64,000 nucleotides of DNA from Apophysomyces variabilis (lineage: Eukaryota > Mucoromycota > Mucoromycetes > Mucorales > Mucoraceae). The stretch's first letter is position 1. Every line of letters begins with the position of its first letter. Location of the stretch: NCBI GenBank assembly GCA_002749535.1, contig MZZL01000387.1, positions 622,090 through 686,089 on the forward strand, written 5' to 3'. Position numbers and translations under genes: made by a program. The notes below the pieces were generated by a model. That model worked only from the letters and a program-made list of their open reading frames with translations. It ran no database searches and was not told the origin of the DNA. Positions 45,484 to 59,297 of this stretch are shown here, in pieces.

Positions 45484-48400
45484 ATGGACAACACCCTCAG
45501 TAGACAGATGTCGCTGACTCGACCCGAACGTGAACGTATAGATATTCATCATCGACAATACCATACACATCGTCGAACACAGCAAGAAGAACATCACTAC
45601 CGAACTACATTGGATCGATCAACACCAACGCGCCGATCTGTTTTACGCAGAGGATTACTGGCTAGAGAAGACGAAGAAAAGCACGCTTCTGATGATCCGC
45701 CTCCATTTCCCAAGAAAACAAAACGATTGGATTTATGGACAGTCTTTTGTTACATAGTAACCTGTTGCTGTCCTCCGTTTATTTTGAGATCAATAGGTAT
45801 AACTTTTTCCTACAAGCACTCGAATCGTGCGAAACTAATTTCTTTTCTGTCTGTCTCTTTTTTTACCTCGGCGACGCTAGGCAAAAAGGACAAATCAGCT
45901 CAATTCGCCTACCGGGAAAAGATAGGACTTGTGACAATTATCCTTTGTCTTATGGCCTTTGTCGGTTTTCTTACGTTCGGATTTACGCAAGTTGTTTGTC
46001 CTAGACCTCCCCTTAGTTTCCGAACCGAAAATCTCAACAAAGGATATGTCATTATCCATGGTTGGGCTTATCTCCTGGCTTCATGGAAAGGGCATCCACC
46101 GGTGAAAGAATGGGTCAATGTGACTAATCCCATCTATCCACCTATTGATGCTGGAGGCAAGGATGCCTCCTTCTTGTTTCAAAATGTCCACGGTCGATGC
46201 AGTCAAGTGATCACTTCCAAATCACAGACCGTTACTGTAGGTGACCCCGAGCTACCTACCTATTTTCCCTGCAGGCTCTTCTCAGATGATATCCCCGACA
46301 GTTCGACATACGGAAACCATTCAGGATGTCATACTTCACCAACAGCCCGCTCAGAATTTGCAAATCTTGCCCGTTTTGGCGTGCCAAATACGAAGGGCAA
46401 GTTTGATAAGGCGGGGAGGGTATACTACGACTGGGAAGATATCTATGCCACCGAACATTTGGCCGTTTATAATAGGTACCAAAAAAAATAAGAAAAAAGA
46501 AAAAGTGAAGCAGGCTCATTTGATGGATTAACTCGGCCGGGATATATTTTATTATCTCTTCTAGCAATGTTCTTAATCTTAACTTACTGCAAGCACTTCC
46601 TTTGTCTCTCCTGAACATACCCTCGGGAGGGTTGATCGAGCGCATTCTCGAAAATATTGCTCTTTATGGTGGACAGGATATTACCCATATCGTTGCTTCT
46701 CATCGAATGGCGAGTTCATCATGGAAAGAGGAGGCCGCTTGTTTAACGGATATTATCAAAGTCGGTGAAATAGATACCAAAAGTGTCGGCTGCATTGCTT
46801 CGGACGTGGTTCTGTACGCTTCATTGATTGTCATTCTCGGAGTGATTCTGGTAAAGTTTGCTCTTGCCGTTGTTTTTGGTTGGTTTCTTTCCTGGAAACT
46901 GGGCAATTTCAAAGAAGGCCGATCTTATCGTGAACGAATGAGACGTGAAGCCGAAATAGAGTACTGGACCTCGGGCATCTATCGCCCTGCAGAAGCCATT
47001 CGCCCCCAGAAATCATCCAGACGCACACTCATGCCCCGTACCTCCCGCTTCACACAACCCAACACAGGTTCCATGCATTTTAATCCAATGGAAAGACCTG
47101 GAAGTAATTTATGGAAACATTCTCCCAGGTAACAAAGCAAAAGGGAAAAAAAAGAAGAAAGCAAAAGAAAATGGGGCAAAGAATTTGCTATGCAAGCTCA
47201 ATTCATTAGACCCTCCTTTTCTTATTTCTATGTGTAATCTTGTTTTGCTGTACTGGTTATTAATTTCTATCTCTTTAACCTTTGTCTGTACGTATACATA
47301 TATATATATTCCAGTTCACGAGCTTTGGGTCAATATGGATCTACAGTTGGCCCGATCGGCGAAAGTGGATTGCGCAGACCGACAGGATCGGAAAATAGTC
47401 GAAGTTATTCATCACGACGTCAAAGCGAATGCTCGCCTCCCTCTCGTCGAACTTCAATCTCTTCTTCGTCAGGATTGACCAGCACATCGTCTCTGAGTTG
47501 CCCTTACGCCATTTCTAGACATGCAGTACCGCAACCTAAACGAGATTATATGCCTTTTGGATTTGCATTGGCGCATACTATCTGTCTTGTTACCTGTTAT
47601 TCCGAAGGTGTCGAAGGTCTTCGAACAACACTGGATTCGATAGCAACCACGGATTATCCTAATTCGCATAAACTGATCCTTGTCATTGCGGACGGCCTAA
47701 TTACCGGCCATGGAAATTCTGCGTCCACCCCGGATATTTGTCTCTCCATGATGCGTGATTTCCTTGTGCCAACGGAAGAAGTTCAACCATGTTCATATGT
47801 GGCGATTGCTGATGGTACAAAGCGGCATAATATGGCAAAAGTATTCGCAGGTTTCTACAAGTATGATGATACCACAGTCGATCCTTCGCAGCAACAGCAG
47901 GTTCCCATGATTACCATTGTCAAATGTGGCGCGCCAGAGGAGCAGAGCGAAGCAAAACCCGGAAATCGCGGCAAACGAGACAGTCAGGTGATCCTCATGT
48001 CGTTCCTGCAGAAAGTCATGTTTGACGAACGTATGACAATGCTTGAATATGAATTCTTTATCAACATTTGGCGAATTACTGGGGTCAGTCCGGATAAATA
48101 CGAGATTGTTCTTATGGTGGACGCCGACACCAAGGTCTATCCGGATGCTCTGTCACGTCTTATCAGTTGCATGGTAAATGACCCAGAAGTAGCAGGACTC
48201 TGTGGTGAAACCAAGATTGGAAATAAGACGGACAGCTGGGTTTCCATGATCCAAGGTAAGAAGAAAAAACACTATAATCGTCAAGATGAACAAATCGCTT
48301 ACTCTATCATCTCGTTTTCTTTTCTTATTCCTTTTCTTACTTGCTTCTAGTATTTGAGTACTACATTTCACATCATCAATCGAAAGCATTTGAGTCGATC

Positions 48401-49690
48401 TTTGGCAATGTGACCTGTCTACCTGGTTGCTTTTGCATGTATCGTATCAAGGCCCCCAAAGGGTCCAACGGTCATTGGGTTCCCATCCTTGCCAATCCGG
48501 ATATCATTGAGCATTATTCCGAAAATGTTGTCGATACATTACACAAAAAGAACCTTCTGCTCCTGGGGGAGGACAGGTACCTCTCCACGCTCATGCTTAG
48601 AACATTTCCTCGTCGAAAAATGCTTTTTGTTCCTCAGGCAGTCTGTAAAACCGTCGTTCCCGATTCTTTTGCCGTTCTCCTGTCTCAAAGGCGCCGATGG
48701 ATTAATTCAACCATACACAACCTGATGGAGCTTGTTTTTGTCCGCGATTTGTGTGGTACTTTTTGCTTTTCCATGCAATTTGTAGTGTTCATGGAACTGG
48801 TCGGGACGCTTGCGCTACCGGCTGCAATTTCCTTTACGCTCTATCTTATTGTATTGGCCTTGATCGGCCAACCTGCGGTTTTATCACTTATATTACTAGC
48901 TCTCATTCTTGGTCTCCCTGCCGTATTGATCGTGATGACAAGCCGTAAACTAGTTTATGTGGGCTGGATGTTGATCTATCTCTTCAGTCTCCCCATTTGG
49001 AACTTTGTATTACCCACCTATGCTTACTGGCACTTTGACGATTTCACTTGGGGCGAGACGCGAAAAGTCGAGGGTGAAACAAAGGATCACCATGGCGACA
49101 AATCGGGTGAATTTGACAGTTCAAAGATCGTAATGAAAAAATGGAGCGAATATGAACGAGAACGCAAGATGCGCTCACGAATGATGTTGCAAACCCCGCC
49201 TCGATATCAGCGTGGTTTGCCTCACGACATGCCTGGTGATATAGCAAGCGAAAATGATCGATCGTCCTCGGCTTCTACGGCAGTTGGATCGCCTAGAGTG
49301 GCCTTGACACCACCAGCACCGGCAGTCATATCGTCGGCACGTCCTCTCGGCACGTCGTCCGCGTCCTCTCGAATCTGCACATTAAGAGATGGCCCGTCTT
49401 ACAGGCCGCCTTCGTCCATATCAGTTATTATTACACAGCCTACTGAAGAACAAGAGGAGGAGGAAGATGGTCGTATGTCTCAAGGCTCAGAGACTTGGCA
49501 GCGACAAGACGATAGTTTAGATTACTCTTCTCATCTTGTAGAACCCATTGTTTTGGAACGTCTACCTTCAGTACCTGGCCAGGGGGACGACTGGACAAAT
49601 GTTCTAGAATCCATTGACCATGTTTATCAAGGTTCATCTACCGATATCCCTTCTCCACCTTCGCCGCCTCCTCACGGTGAAACCGAATAA
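45484..49690 (+). CDS. Chitin synthase, Chs3-like (class IV type)
   Basis: Plasma-membrane GT2 enzyme that polymerises UDP-GlcNAc into chitin. Exons: 45484-45796, 45881-46475, 46565-47128, 47315-48255 and 48351-49690, all in phase, giving 1250 residues. There are two N-terminal membrane spans (near 90-105 and 120-140), then a cytochrome-b5-like segment with [15 protein letters not shown] and a further long span near 385-420. The catalytic domain has [20 protein letters not shown], the VDADTKVYP metal-binding block, [27 protein letters not shown] and [12 protein letters not shown]. At least three C-terminal spans follow ([19 protein letters not shown] onward). A Ser/Pro-rich tail is the end. 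There is no myosin motor, which rules out class V/VII. All catalytic motifs are intact. Confidence 0.95.
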
Positions 49691-51896
49691 TCTTTCTTAT
49701 TTCTCACTCTTATATAACCATAATAGTAACCACACACAAAAACTTATATAGAACTAAAATATTAACAATCCGAAATGCAGATGCTTTAATTCACCGTCAA
49801 TGTACCCGAGAGCCAAAGAAAAAAAAGGTTTTTCACCTAGACTTGGTAGGGATTTTATAAGTTATATCGGAGTGATATGTAACAGGACATATTTCCATAT
49901 TATGGTTCTACCGTCAAAGAATATATGTTGAACTCAATGAATTCATCTGGTGTCATTGTTGTCAACGTCTTATATATGGTATTACCAAAACTTGGTCATG
50001 TACATTTCGTTGATATGAGGTCAACTTTGGATTCTTCACGAGATGTTATCTGAAATCGGGCAGTGAGAAACTTCGCCGAATCTGTGGATTGGATTACGCC
50101 AATATAAGGAGGTAACAAAACCAAGGGACGGGTTTTCAAGTGTTTTTGTTGCAGTCATCCCTTTTTTTCTTCAACCTAACTATTTGTGATTTCACATTCC
50201 TCCAAGCGAAAAATGAAAAAAAAAACGTATACTGAACATAATTTCATGCTAGTACAGATTATTCTATGTCTGATGCAACATAACTTCAAAGACGCAAATA
50301 ATTGCTACAAAAGCTTGGTCCTTCCTTTCATATATCCTTAGAAGTCCTCACCTTTTCTATTTTTTGCACAATTTTCACAGAAAGAAATAAGTTAGAGTGC
50401 TTCTGTAAAAGTAGGTTGTCGAATGTATACACGATGAGAAAAAGGAGACAACCAAACATTTCTTGATAGGGTAAAAGGAAAAGTATAGGGACATCCCTTG
50501 GATTTTTCTGTCAATAGCTTGTCAACAAGTAAACACTGGATTAATGCTCTTTGCCCTCAGTAGGATCCAGTCACAGTCCGCTTCTGGGAAAGGATTACAA
50601 TCAACAATGACCAGAACTCTTTCAACAAGGTTGTGTCATGTCCAGGTTTTAGCTTCCGGAGTTCCACTGACTGAACGGCAGATGACCCAACAAACAAACA
50701 AATATTCATTGGATACATTGATCAGTAAATACACAACGAAAACAAAGTATATTTATCTTTACGTTTATTGGTTACAACTGGGCTGCATGAGGACGTCAAA
50801 GTTAAGAAACACCAGTTCTAGAATTAGTTTACAGCCATCTGCTTTTGTCACAAATAAAAAACAAGACCACCCGATCTATCTGGAGGGCGTAACAAGAAAC
50901 ACAATAGTATCCCCTTTGTTTTGCCTTGGTTTCTTTCCTTTTTTAGTTTACATTTTCTTTCCCATGATGAAATCCATAATTAGGGTTTATGCTTAGGGAC
51001 GCCGATGATCTTCGGTATGACATAGCATAACTCATGTGAAATAATGTCTGCAGAAAGTTCAAAACACCAACAACGCAATATCTTTACGTTTGTCAATCCT
51101 TACTAGCTTCTCACCTTCTGTTTATGCAATATTCTTGCATAAACTAAGCATGGGCGTACGAGATTACTACTACTTTCTTGGATGCAGTCTATTCTACCAA
51201 TGGAAAACTGTCGGCTTATTTTAATAGTTGTTTTCCGCGATGCTTAGGTAACAATACGTTACAAGTTTTCAAGTTTTTTTAGCTATCGATTGCATGGTCC
51301 AGTAGGAGTACTTCTAGCGAGCGTACCTATTCCTGTATCCTAAACGGTAGGGACTATAACCCTGTCAAAGCAACTCATAGTTACAAGTCACTTATATACG
51401 TTTCCTGATCAGTGGCGAAGGTTAAGCGTATGCTAATTAAAAAGATTGCAATTCGACTATAGCATGGATCTATCTGTTTGATGGCACAAGTAAAACATCT
51501 TTGTCATAGATGTCTTCGCAATAAAACAGTAACCTTCCTATTTTCAGCCTGCCTATGTGTGTACGTAGGATATGATAGCAGAAAGTATCCATAACGAGAG
51601 TTTGAAGACTAAACCTGTTGATCTCCGAAAAGAAATGTCCCGCTTGAGGCACCAGTTACAGATAGACTTCTTTTCTTAATTATGCAGGACGACATTGATC
51701 AAGCCATACCGCGATTCATTAAATTTCATTGCCGCCATGTTGGCCATTCTGTAAGTCGATTGGTGGTAACTGTGAAGTCCACAAAGAGCACATGTGTAAA
51801 CCATATCTCTTGTTACATTTCAGATTAAGGTCCGAGTTAGATCGATCCTCATGTCGTCCTTCGCATGGTTACTGACCTGCTCGTTAGCTACCCACG
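49691..51896. other. Intergenic, 2.2 kb
   Basis: No supported gene. A 150-codon open frame at 50544-50996 has mixed, non-conserved composition and is probably chance. Exon-like sequence at 51682-51750, ending in a GTAAGTCG donor, may be the 5' exon of APC2. A short inverted repeat with GCAATATTCTTGC lies near 51125. Confidence 0.45.
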
Positions 51897-54818
51897 ATGA
51901 ATGATATTCTACAGTATTTGGAATGCAGACCTCGGTTACTGACACGTAAACGTTTTCTGAGACTCGTCTTAATTTCGCCCTGTACTCACTCTTATGTCTT
52001 TGTCAAAGTACGCGATTCTCCGTTGAGGACATTGCACGATCCGACATTGCCACCATCGATTCTGCAGGATTATTATATCGGTAATATGGAGAAAGGAAAA
52101 ACAACTAGGCGGGCAATAGCAAAATGTTTTAAACGTACCTGTTATCTTTTGCTTAAACTCACTAGCGATCGCTTTGGATTATGTACAACATGCGGTCGAC
52201 CCATTGTTCGCCGCCTATGAAGCGGAATTCAAAGTAAGTTATCCTCCTATCCACAACGCCAGTACTACAGCGCAGTGCCTGATCTTGCTTGTATGATTCC
52301 CGCTTAGCAAAACAATCACAGGGACCATACCTTCGTGTTTCATCGGTTTTCGCAACTTATCCATGATCTCTATGCAGTATATGAAAAGATCCATCTTCCA
52401 TTGGAAGAAGAGAATGTCTATCCAGAGTAAGTGGTAGCAGCTGTAAGGCATCAAGCAAGCCGTGTCTAAATAGAATACTGATAAAAACATATGGTCTGTA
52501 CAGGAATAGTTTACTTATGTCAAAGAAGTTAAAAGAGAGGCTGGATAGCGCTTTCTGTCAGACTATCCGTCGCATGCTCCGTGCTTCTTTTGATACCAGT
52601 CGACGCATGTTTTTCATTTTTGCATGTACATCTATGCCATGGGAACACCTTCCTTTCATCTCTGATTTTCATAGTTTCCAACCGCGAAAAATAGCGAATT
52701 GTGATCTTGAAAGAGATCTAGGAAAACGCGCAGACCCATTGACTATACCGGATAATGTTTTACGGCAGCAATGTGAACACTATCTGGAAACCCAAGTCGA
52801 TATGGATCATCAAGATGAGGATGTTTTAATGGAAGATTCTGCCATATCAGATACATTGCTAGAGCGATTTAATGAGACATGCAAACGGGTTAACGCATTA
52901 CAACTGATGCCTGACTGGCTATCCTTGGTGCAAGCGATCACAAGTGAGCGATGCAGCGATGTGTGCGAGGACGATTACGTCTTAAACTGTGAGCTAAAAT
53001 GGCTGCGGACCAATGTACTTCCATGGTTATCACACGTGATGCAGGAACCCGGCAATAATTCAGGTGAGAGTACCGTTGTGAACAATTTCTCTTCGCTGAT
53101 CAATCATAGCATGCATAGAGAAACTGTGGTACAGTTTTTTGCGGGCAAAGATAGCTTCTGAGCATGTTCTGTACGACGTGTTTTATCAATCTCGGTACGT
53201 GATGAGGAAAGCGGTGTTAGTTTTGCATCGCTAGTTAATGGATACCATGTATCGCAAATTAGTGTTACCAAGATATTCGATCTGATTCGTGAGTTTCCTA
53301 CATCCCAACCAGTAATTGAAGATCTCAAAGTATGTTATACTTTCTTCTGGATATAGATGTATGAGCGCCTACTCACAGTGATTCAGATTGCTATTGAAAA
53401 ACTTGATCTCTTTGATAATATCCAAAACGCATTGATTGAAGTGTATGTGGACTTTGAGCAAAAGAGAAAAAGAAAGGTATTTATTATACATCTAGGTTGC
53501 AGACTCGGTTATTACATCTGGGAGCATCCACATCTGATATTCTGGACCAATATACCTGTTGTATTCGATGCGTGAAAATATGGGATCCGACATGTGACAT
53601 CCTGGTGCCCATTATCCAATTGATGGAAGACTATATCCAGTATTGTTGAATTTTGACAAATTTGATCCCGCTAACATCTTCGTTAGGCATAAACGTCTTT
53701 TCATTGCGGATGGTACTAAACGTCATGACAGTGCGACCAAAAGTGTGCGAAAGGAAGCTATTCGTGCAGTAGTAGACAAAGTCCGTGATCTACTTCCTAA
53801 TGAGGACCCAGTCTATGTTTTCGAGCTAAGCGAACTGGATGGATCTGCTCCAAGCGAAGATCAAGAAATGATGGACGATAAACCAAGTAAAAATTTATCT
53901 CTTACATATCAAGCCGTTCACTGACTACTAGCGAAGCCAGGCTAAAACGATGGCAGCGAAAATCATCCGATACGGTGGCTATGTTGATTAGCATTTGCGG
54001 GCCTATAGAAGTATTTGTCAAAGGCTATGAAGAGAAACTAAGGGAAGCTTTGTGCTCTAGTGCAGACTACGACACGGACGAAGAGGTAAGCAACGGCGAT
54101 AAATTATTCATGCGATTTAATTAGGACAAATTCAGATTATGAAACTCGAAGTATTAAAGCAACATTTCCCAAAAAATACAATGATACGGTGTGATGTGAT
54201 GGTAGCGGATATCAATGAATCGCGGAGATTGGATCGACAAATTCACCAAACGGTGCACGAGATCCCGTCAGAGTTTCACGTCGCTGTCTTGTCAAGGTTT
54301 TACTGGAAAAATCCCGAGGACGACAACGAAGAAGACGGCGATGAAGATGAATACGATGAAGAGCATAACGATGATGCATCCATCCGTCTGTGGCCAGGAT
54401 TTCAACAGTAAGTCCTAGGCAAAAGTGGGATAGGTACTAAGAGTTCGTGATAGGGCGATGGACCTGTATGAGGCGGAGTTTCGGCGCATCAGGGTATCGC
54501 GGAAACTGCAATGGCTCCCCAGTCAAGGCATGACTACACTAGAGTTGGAATTTGAATCTGGCGTAGAGGAATATCGCGTGGACCCTATCTCTGCTATGGT
54601 GATTTCAATGTTTGAAAATGGTAATTTACATATATGCGTCCTGCATTTGCCCTTAGCTTACTTCATGACACGTAGAAACTGGGCCAAAGACGAGCAAACA
54701 AATAGCAGAAGCAATACACGTGCAAGAAACCAAAGTTTTGGATAGCCTTGAACTTTGGGAGGACAAAGGTGTGCTGTCCCTAACGGCAACGGGTGAATAC
54801 AAACTTTCTAGAGTGTAA
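51897..54818 (+). CDS. APC2: Anaphase-promoting complex subunit 2 (cullin-like)
   Basis: Cullin-family scaffold of the APC/C ubiquitin ligase; binds the RING subunit APC11. The 3' two-thirds are secure. NSLLMSKKLKERLDSAF, then SQISVTKIFDLIREFPTSQP, and LLHLGASTSDILDQYTCCIR are family blocks. RCDVMVADINESRRLDRQI and FHVAVLSRFYW are the cullin homology core. LQWLPSQGMTTLELEF and a winged-helix end (SLELWEDKGVLSLT) complete it. Recovering the frame requires an intron from about 53066 to 53155 that removes a false open frame; SASEHVLYDVFYQSR then joins. An acidic insert (EDDNEEDGDEDEYDEE) sits inside the cullin core. The 5' end is uncertain: either ATG 51897 with an intron near 51950-52010, or an upstream exon at 51682. 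Confidence 0.88.
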
Positions 54819-55595
54819 CTATACGATATCATTTCGCTTTTGTGATGACTATTAGGGGAGAAACTGTACAACAAAGATGATTCATATCGTCCAGTTTTCC
54901 CTTTATCCGTGTGACTTGATTAAATCTGTTTATATTTACCGAATCAGTTTTAGTATTTTTTTGCAGTCGTGATAGTCCACGACGATCAACAAAGAACAAC
55001 AAAGATGTCGCATGGAATGGCGAGTTACAGAATTTATTTACAAATTAAGCTTACAGTGCCATATAAGGTGAATAGATCAGTGCCACTGTTGCCAGCTGAT
55101 TAAGTGACACGATCGGTGTAACGGATGTTACTGCGTTTCTCTTGGTTACGATGAATGAACGCTCCACGTGCAACTGATGTTACCGTTTGGATGGACGTTC
55201 TTTCTCTGTTTCTGAGAATCAAATAAAAATGCCAAGGCGATGCGTGTTTCTGCATTGTTTGACAACCTACGAAAAGGTTAAAGCCTTTAGGTTGCATAGT
55301 GATGGGTCCCGCTTGCAGACTCGTGATAGACGGCTAAGCCGCCGTGGGCTTTTTTTTCTTTTATCTTTTATGGTCATTTTCTTTTTATGTTAAGACCTAC
55401 AGTCCGGTCTATTTAGCCAGTTCATATACGGCTAAAACGTAAGAAAAATGCAAGTTCTGCGAAAGATTGGTGTGCGCGGCTGCTGACTCGCAAAATAAAC
55501 TCCACGCTTAGCCTTTTGCAACTTGATATAAAAGAACAGGAACAGCTTCGACTGGTAACATTTAGAAGAGTATCTCTATAGGTCAGCCATCAAAT
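54819..55595. other. Intergenic between APC2 and phospholipase genes
   Basis: AT-rich. A GC-containing hairpin followed by a T run (about 55327-55365: GACGGCTAAGCCGCC region) is visible but is not a known fungal signal. Likely promoter of the phospholipase gene near its end. Confidence 0.45.
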
Positions 55596-57272
55596 ATGCT
55601 CTACCGTTGTTTGATTTTGCTTGGCCTGTTTTCAACCGGTTTAGCAGTCAATGTCACCAGCATTGGTAACTGTCCTCAGCTTCCTCCGCGCAAGCAGCCA
55701 GCAGCAGACGTGACCGACCTTCGTATTGATGATATCAAAGTTGTCTCTGCTATGGGAGATAGGTAAAGATCGATACAGTAGAAGAGAATGACCAACTAGG
55801 TAGGCTTGTCATCTAATATTCTTCTTACCCAGTATCATGGCAGGATTTGCCATGATGGGTGTGAATGCAGAGGGAACGGGTATGTGGAATATCTCTGCCA
55901 TCACTGAATACCGCGGCAAAGCTTATGCTATGGGTGGCGATGAGGGTGCTGTGACAGTGGCGCAATTCATCAAAAACTACAGCCCGAATCTTCAAGGAGA
56001 ATCATTAGGTCATCATATCTTAGAGTATTGTCAGGATACACTATGCTTTCCTTATCAATGTAGGTTAGAAAGCAAGCCGTTATGGCTTCTAACTAATTTG
56101 GTTTCTTCCCAGATCGTCCAAAGGAAGACGTCCTTAACGGAGCACAAACTGGAGCTATAGCGAAAAATCTGGACCATGAGTTAGACTATCTTATCCCACG
56201 TAAGCCATTAATGATTTAATACATGGGTGTCGATAACCAAAGAAATACAATTCACTCAGGCATGAAAGAAATTAAGGAGATCGACTTTGACAACGACTGG
56301 AAGTTGTTTACTATTCAAATCGGAAGTAAGGTTAAAGGTTACAGGGAAACAAAGGGAAGGCTAAATACCATTGGCCCGGGAATTACAGGTAATGACCAAT
56401 GTGAGGCATGTGGTGACCACAAAGGAGATGTTACGGTTGAAAAATACAGCGGATATGTGGAGGCGGCCATTCAACGTATTCAAAAAGAAATCCCACGCAC
56501 ACTGGTTAACTTGTGTAAGTGTTACCTGCCGATTCTCATACTCTGGCTGAGCAGACAATTGGCCTATTGGTTTTTAGTGGGAACATTTAGAGTATCCCAA
56601 GTATTCCCTTTATCCGCAGCCCATCCAGAATATTGCCGTGAAAAGGACAATAATACGGCCACCATTCGAAATGCCAAAGAATGCGATTGCCACTTAGCGG
56701 GCGAATATGCTACCATGGATCAACTGTCCAAAGGTAGAAGCGTAGAATGAATTGATTATTGAAATAGTAAATGCTGACTGCTTTTGTAAGGATACAATAC
56801 TCAGCTTCAGGCCATTGCGGAGAAGTACAAGCCAACCAAAGGTGGTACCTTCGGGGTGATATACCAGCCCATGAATATTGATATTGCCGCGTTCCCAATT
56901 AATATGCTTAGGTACAAGCAAAAAAAAGGAGCGCCAAAAAGAAAATATTAACATCTGTTCCCTATTTCGCTTTCAGCAACATGGATTGCTTCCATCCAAG
57001 CCTCAAAGCGCACGAGTGGATAGCAAAGGTTAGCCTTTTCTTATTGAGTAATTTAAATGTGATGTGCGCATGAAAAATCTAACACTTTAATTTGGAAGGT
57101 TGTGTGGAACAATCTCTTTATCCCTTCATCCTATAAACCACAAGTGTTTAACTACAGCCCCGACCAAACGGTAAGAGGACAACATTTTAAGGAAACAAGA
57201 AGTGAATAAGCTTTTTTTTGTATTTAATAGATCTACTGTCCTACCGGTTCGGATAGAGTTGTCACATCATAA
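55596..57272 (+). CDS. Secreted phospholipase B1-like GDSL/SGNH lipase
   Basis: Removes acyl chains from phospholipids; the SGNH fold is shared with animal PLB1. The start at 55596 gives a signal peptide (MLYRCLILLGLFSTGLAVN). TDLRIDDIKVVSAMGD follows. Splicing at 55762/55833 creates the catalytic block GDSIMAGFAMMGVNAEG; the Ser codon is split by the intron. Later blocks are AMGGDEGAVTVAQFIKNY, QTGAIAKNLDHELDYLIP, the GSND oxyanion block (IQIGSNDQCEACGD) and the Asp-His pair in MDCFHPSLKAHEWIAK. The end block is NYSPDQTIYCPTGSDRV. At least eight short introns are present; Cys-rich spacing suits a secreted protein. The catalytic triad is complete, so it should be active. Confidence 0.9.
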
Positions 57273-58185
57273 ATGAATTTTGTCATCATGCATATAGAAT
57301 CTGACGCGTGCATAGCTTAACTATATCTATGTATGACAATCATAATAAATCTTGAATTTTCCTACATCACTATTATAACGGAATGGGAGAATGCGGGTAC
57401 GAGATGTAAAATAATGGCCAACAGTTACAAAGATTCGGGCCAACAAGAGAAACAAATCTTAACGCGTCATTTCAATTATCCGTTAACTATTTTCACAGGG
57501 CGAACAGGGTGGTACAGAACCGCTCTTAGTATGCGAAAGCTTGCTGGTATCATGACCGCGAAAAATCTCCACAGAAAAGTGCTATAAGGAACTAACACAT
57601 TGGACAATAAGCAAAAGGCCGATTATTTAGGGAAGCCCTGAAAAAGAGTAACTCCAAAAAAGGCTATCGTTATGTCACGTTCAGGTGACCGTCTGAGCAG
57701 AAATATCTTTACTCATGACTTACCTATGCAGTAATTTATTTCCTCCTTTAAGCTTGTATCATTAATTTAAGTTATCACGAAGCTCCTCACATAGAACTTG
57801 ACGCGAATGCGCGGACAGGATGGGATCAGCAGTTAGTGCCGCTTTGTAGCCACTCCCTCTCTTCTTTTCCCACCCTCATTTCACGCTGTAACCAAGTGAC
57901 TCTTTCTAGACCAATAGTATTGATTTTGAGGTCTCAAACCTGCTTGGCCTGAATATCGGACAGTAGATCCTTGGGTTTTGCCTAAAACTTAAGCAAGAAA
58001 TAGGTTAGTTCATTAGCTGATTTGCATCTTATGAATTGTGTTTCCGGTGTCTACTGAATTAAACATCTGTGTTCATTTTCTTGGCAAGAGATCACACCAG
58101 ATATTTTACGCCATGTTACTGGACGATCACCATCTATTGCACTCTACTAACCATCACTCTATCTCTCTATCTCTCTATTAGTATA

Positions 58186-58292
58186 CTGTATTTTCGAGTA
58201 ATTTTTGCGCGCAAAAACATTTTGCCGGTAGTACAACCAGTTTCCTGCAAGCTGGTTCGACCGTCGTACTCTTCAGTTGATATATAGAAGTC
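58186..58292 (+). repeat. Hairpin repeat, unit 1
   Basis: Begins ACTGTATTTTCGA, then a CAAAAACATTTTGCCGGT block, and ends with a GCTGGTTCGACCGT-like segment. Matches 59122-59240 in order and spacing. Confidence 0.55.
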
Positions 58293-59009
58293 TTTATTTA
58301 GGAGAAAAGAATACGTCCAACAATAAAGTAGAGGAACAGATTCGTTAGAGATATTGTCTGACGCTTTCCAAGAAGGCCAAAGGGAACTGTTGTTCTCAGT
58401 AGCAAATTGGTATGTGTATGCAATCTTGATGTGTGGGTCAAGAGAGCTGAGCTGCAATTAAGTGGGTAGAAGATATTACGAAGGACAGTTAAATAGGCAT
58501 TGTGTAAAAACTTCAGCAGTAATGAGAAGGGTCAAGTGCTTTGCAAAAGTGCAATGAGTAGTTGAATATATTGTCTAATTGACCTCAATCCGTCTTATAT
58601 ACGATAAAAATGCTCAATGATAAGATCCTTATATGGAGGACTATTGCTTTGTTCCTAGAGACAGTTACCTTCAGTGAACACTCAATTTATCTCTGTTTCT
58701 TACATATTCTATTGCTAACTTCGTCATTCGCTCTGTATTTTTTTAACGTAAGATCAAGGTCCAGAAGCTATGTTATACGAGGCAGGTACCTAGGCTTCAA
58801 ACATTCATTCTGCTCTTCTTTTGCCTATCTGAAATTGTTGCCCACGAACGACACTGGCTTGTTTACGTTCTTATGTCTCCAGATCATTTTTCGCGTTTTA
58901 GACTACTTATCTTACTTGGTGCATCTTTATTTCCCAACACCATATCATATCAGTCACTTACGTACACCCCTTGAATATCTTGCATAAAATGAGGACTTCA
59001 TTTTCAGCA

Positions 59010-59115
59010 ATATGTTCTGTTACCGTAAACATATGTTAAAAATGGCCACAAATTCATTTACTGCAGCCGCACGCGGCTGTAACGTAACGAGCGAAGCGAG
59101 TGCAGATGGACTAGT
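59010..59115 (+). repeat. Repeat with GC-rich hairpin, unit 2a
   Basis: Reads ATGTTCTGTTACCGTAAA, then CCACAAATTCAT, then a palindrome CTGCAGCCGCACGCGGCTGT. A second copy follows about 290 bp downstream at 59298-59405 with about 75-80 percent identity by eye. Confidence 0.6.
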
Positions 59116-59121
59116 CGGCAT

Positions 59122-59240
59122 AACTGTATTTTCGAAAAACCTTTACGGCAAAAATATTTTGCCGGTGTTTGCAACCTGTTCCACCCAGCTGATCCGACTG
59201 TGATACCTTCACAGTCTATCAATAAACGTGCACTTGTTGA
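59122..59240 (+). repeat. Hairpin repeat, unit 1 second copy
   Basis: Same ACTGTATTTTCGA opening as 58186-58292. Contains a perfect short inverted repeat, CGGCAAAA-ATA-TTTTGCCG (about 59146-59164), then CAACCTGTTCC. Confidence 0.55.
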
Positions 59241-59297
59241 ACATTGAACATAGATTGAGACTTTTCTTTTAAAAGCATGGCATTTTATGAGGTTTTT

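Noticed and set aside
50544..50996. 150-codon plus-strand frame
   Set aside because: Mixed composition, a hydrophobic end and no relation to known families; probably chance in AT-rich DNA.
58610..58987. 125-codon hydrophobic plus-strand frame
   Set aside because: Composition follows the local T-rich sequence, with no conserved motif and no gene-like context.
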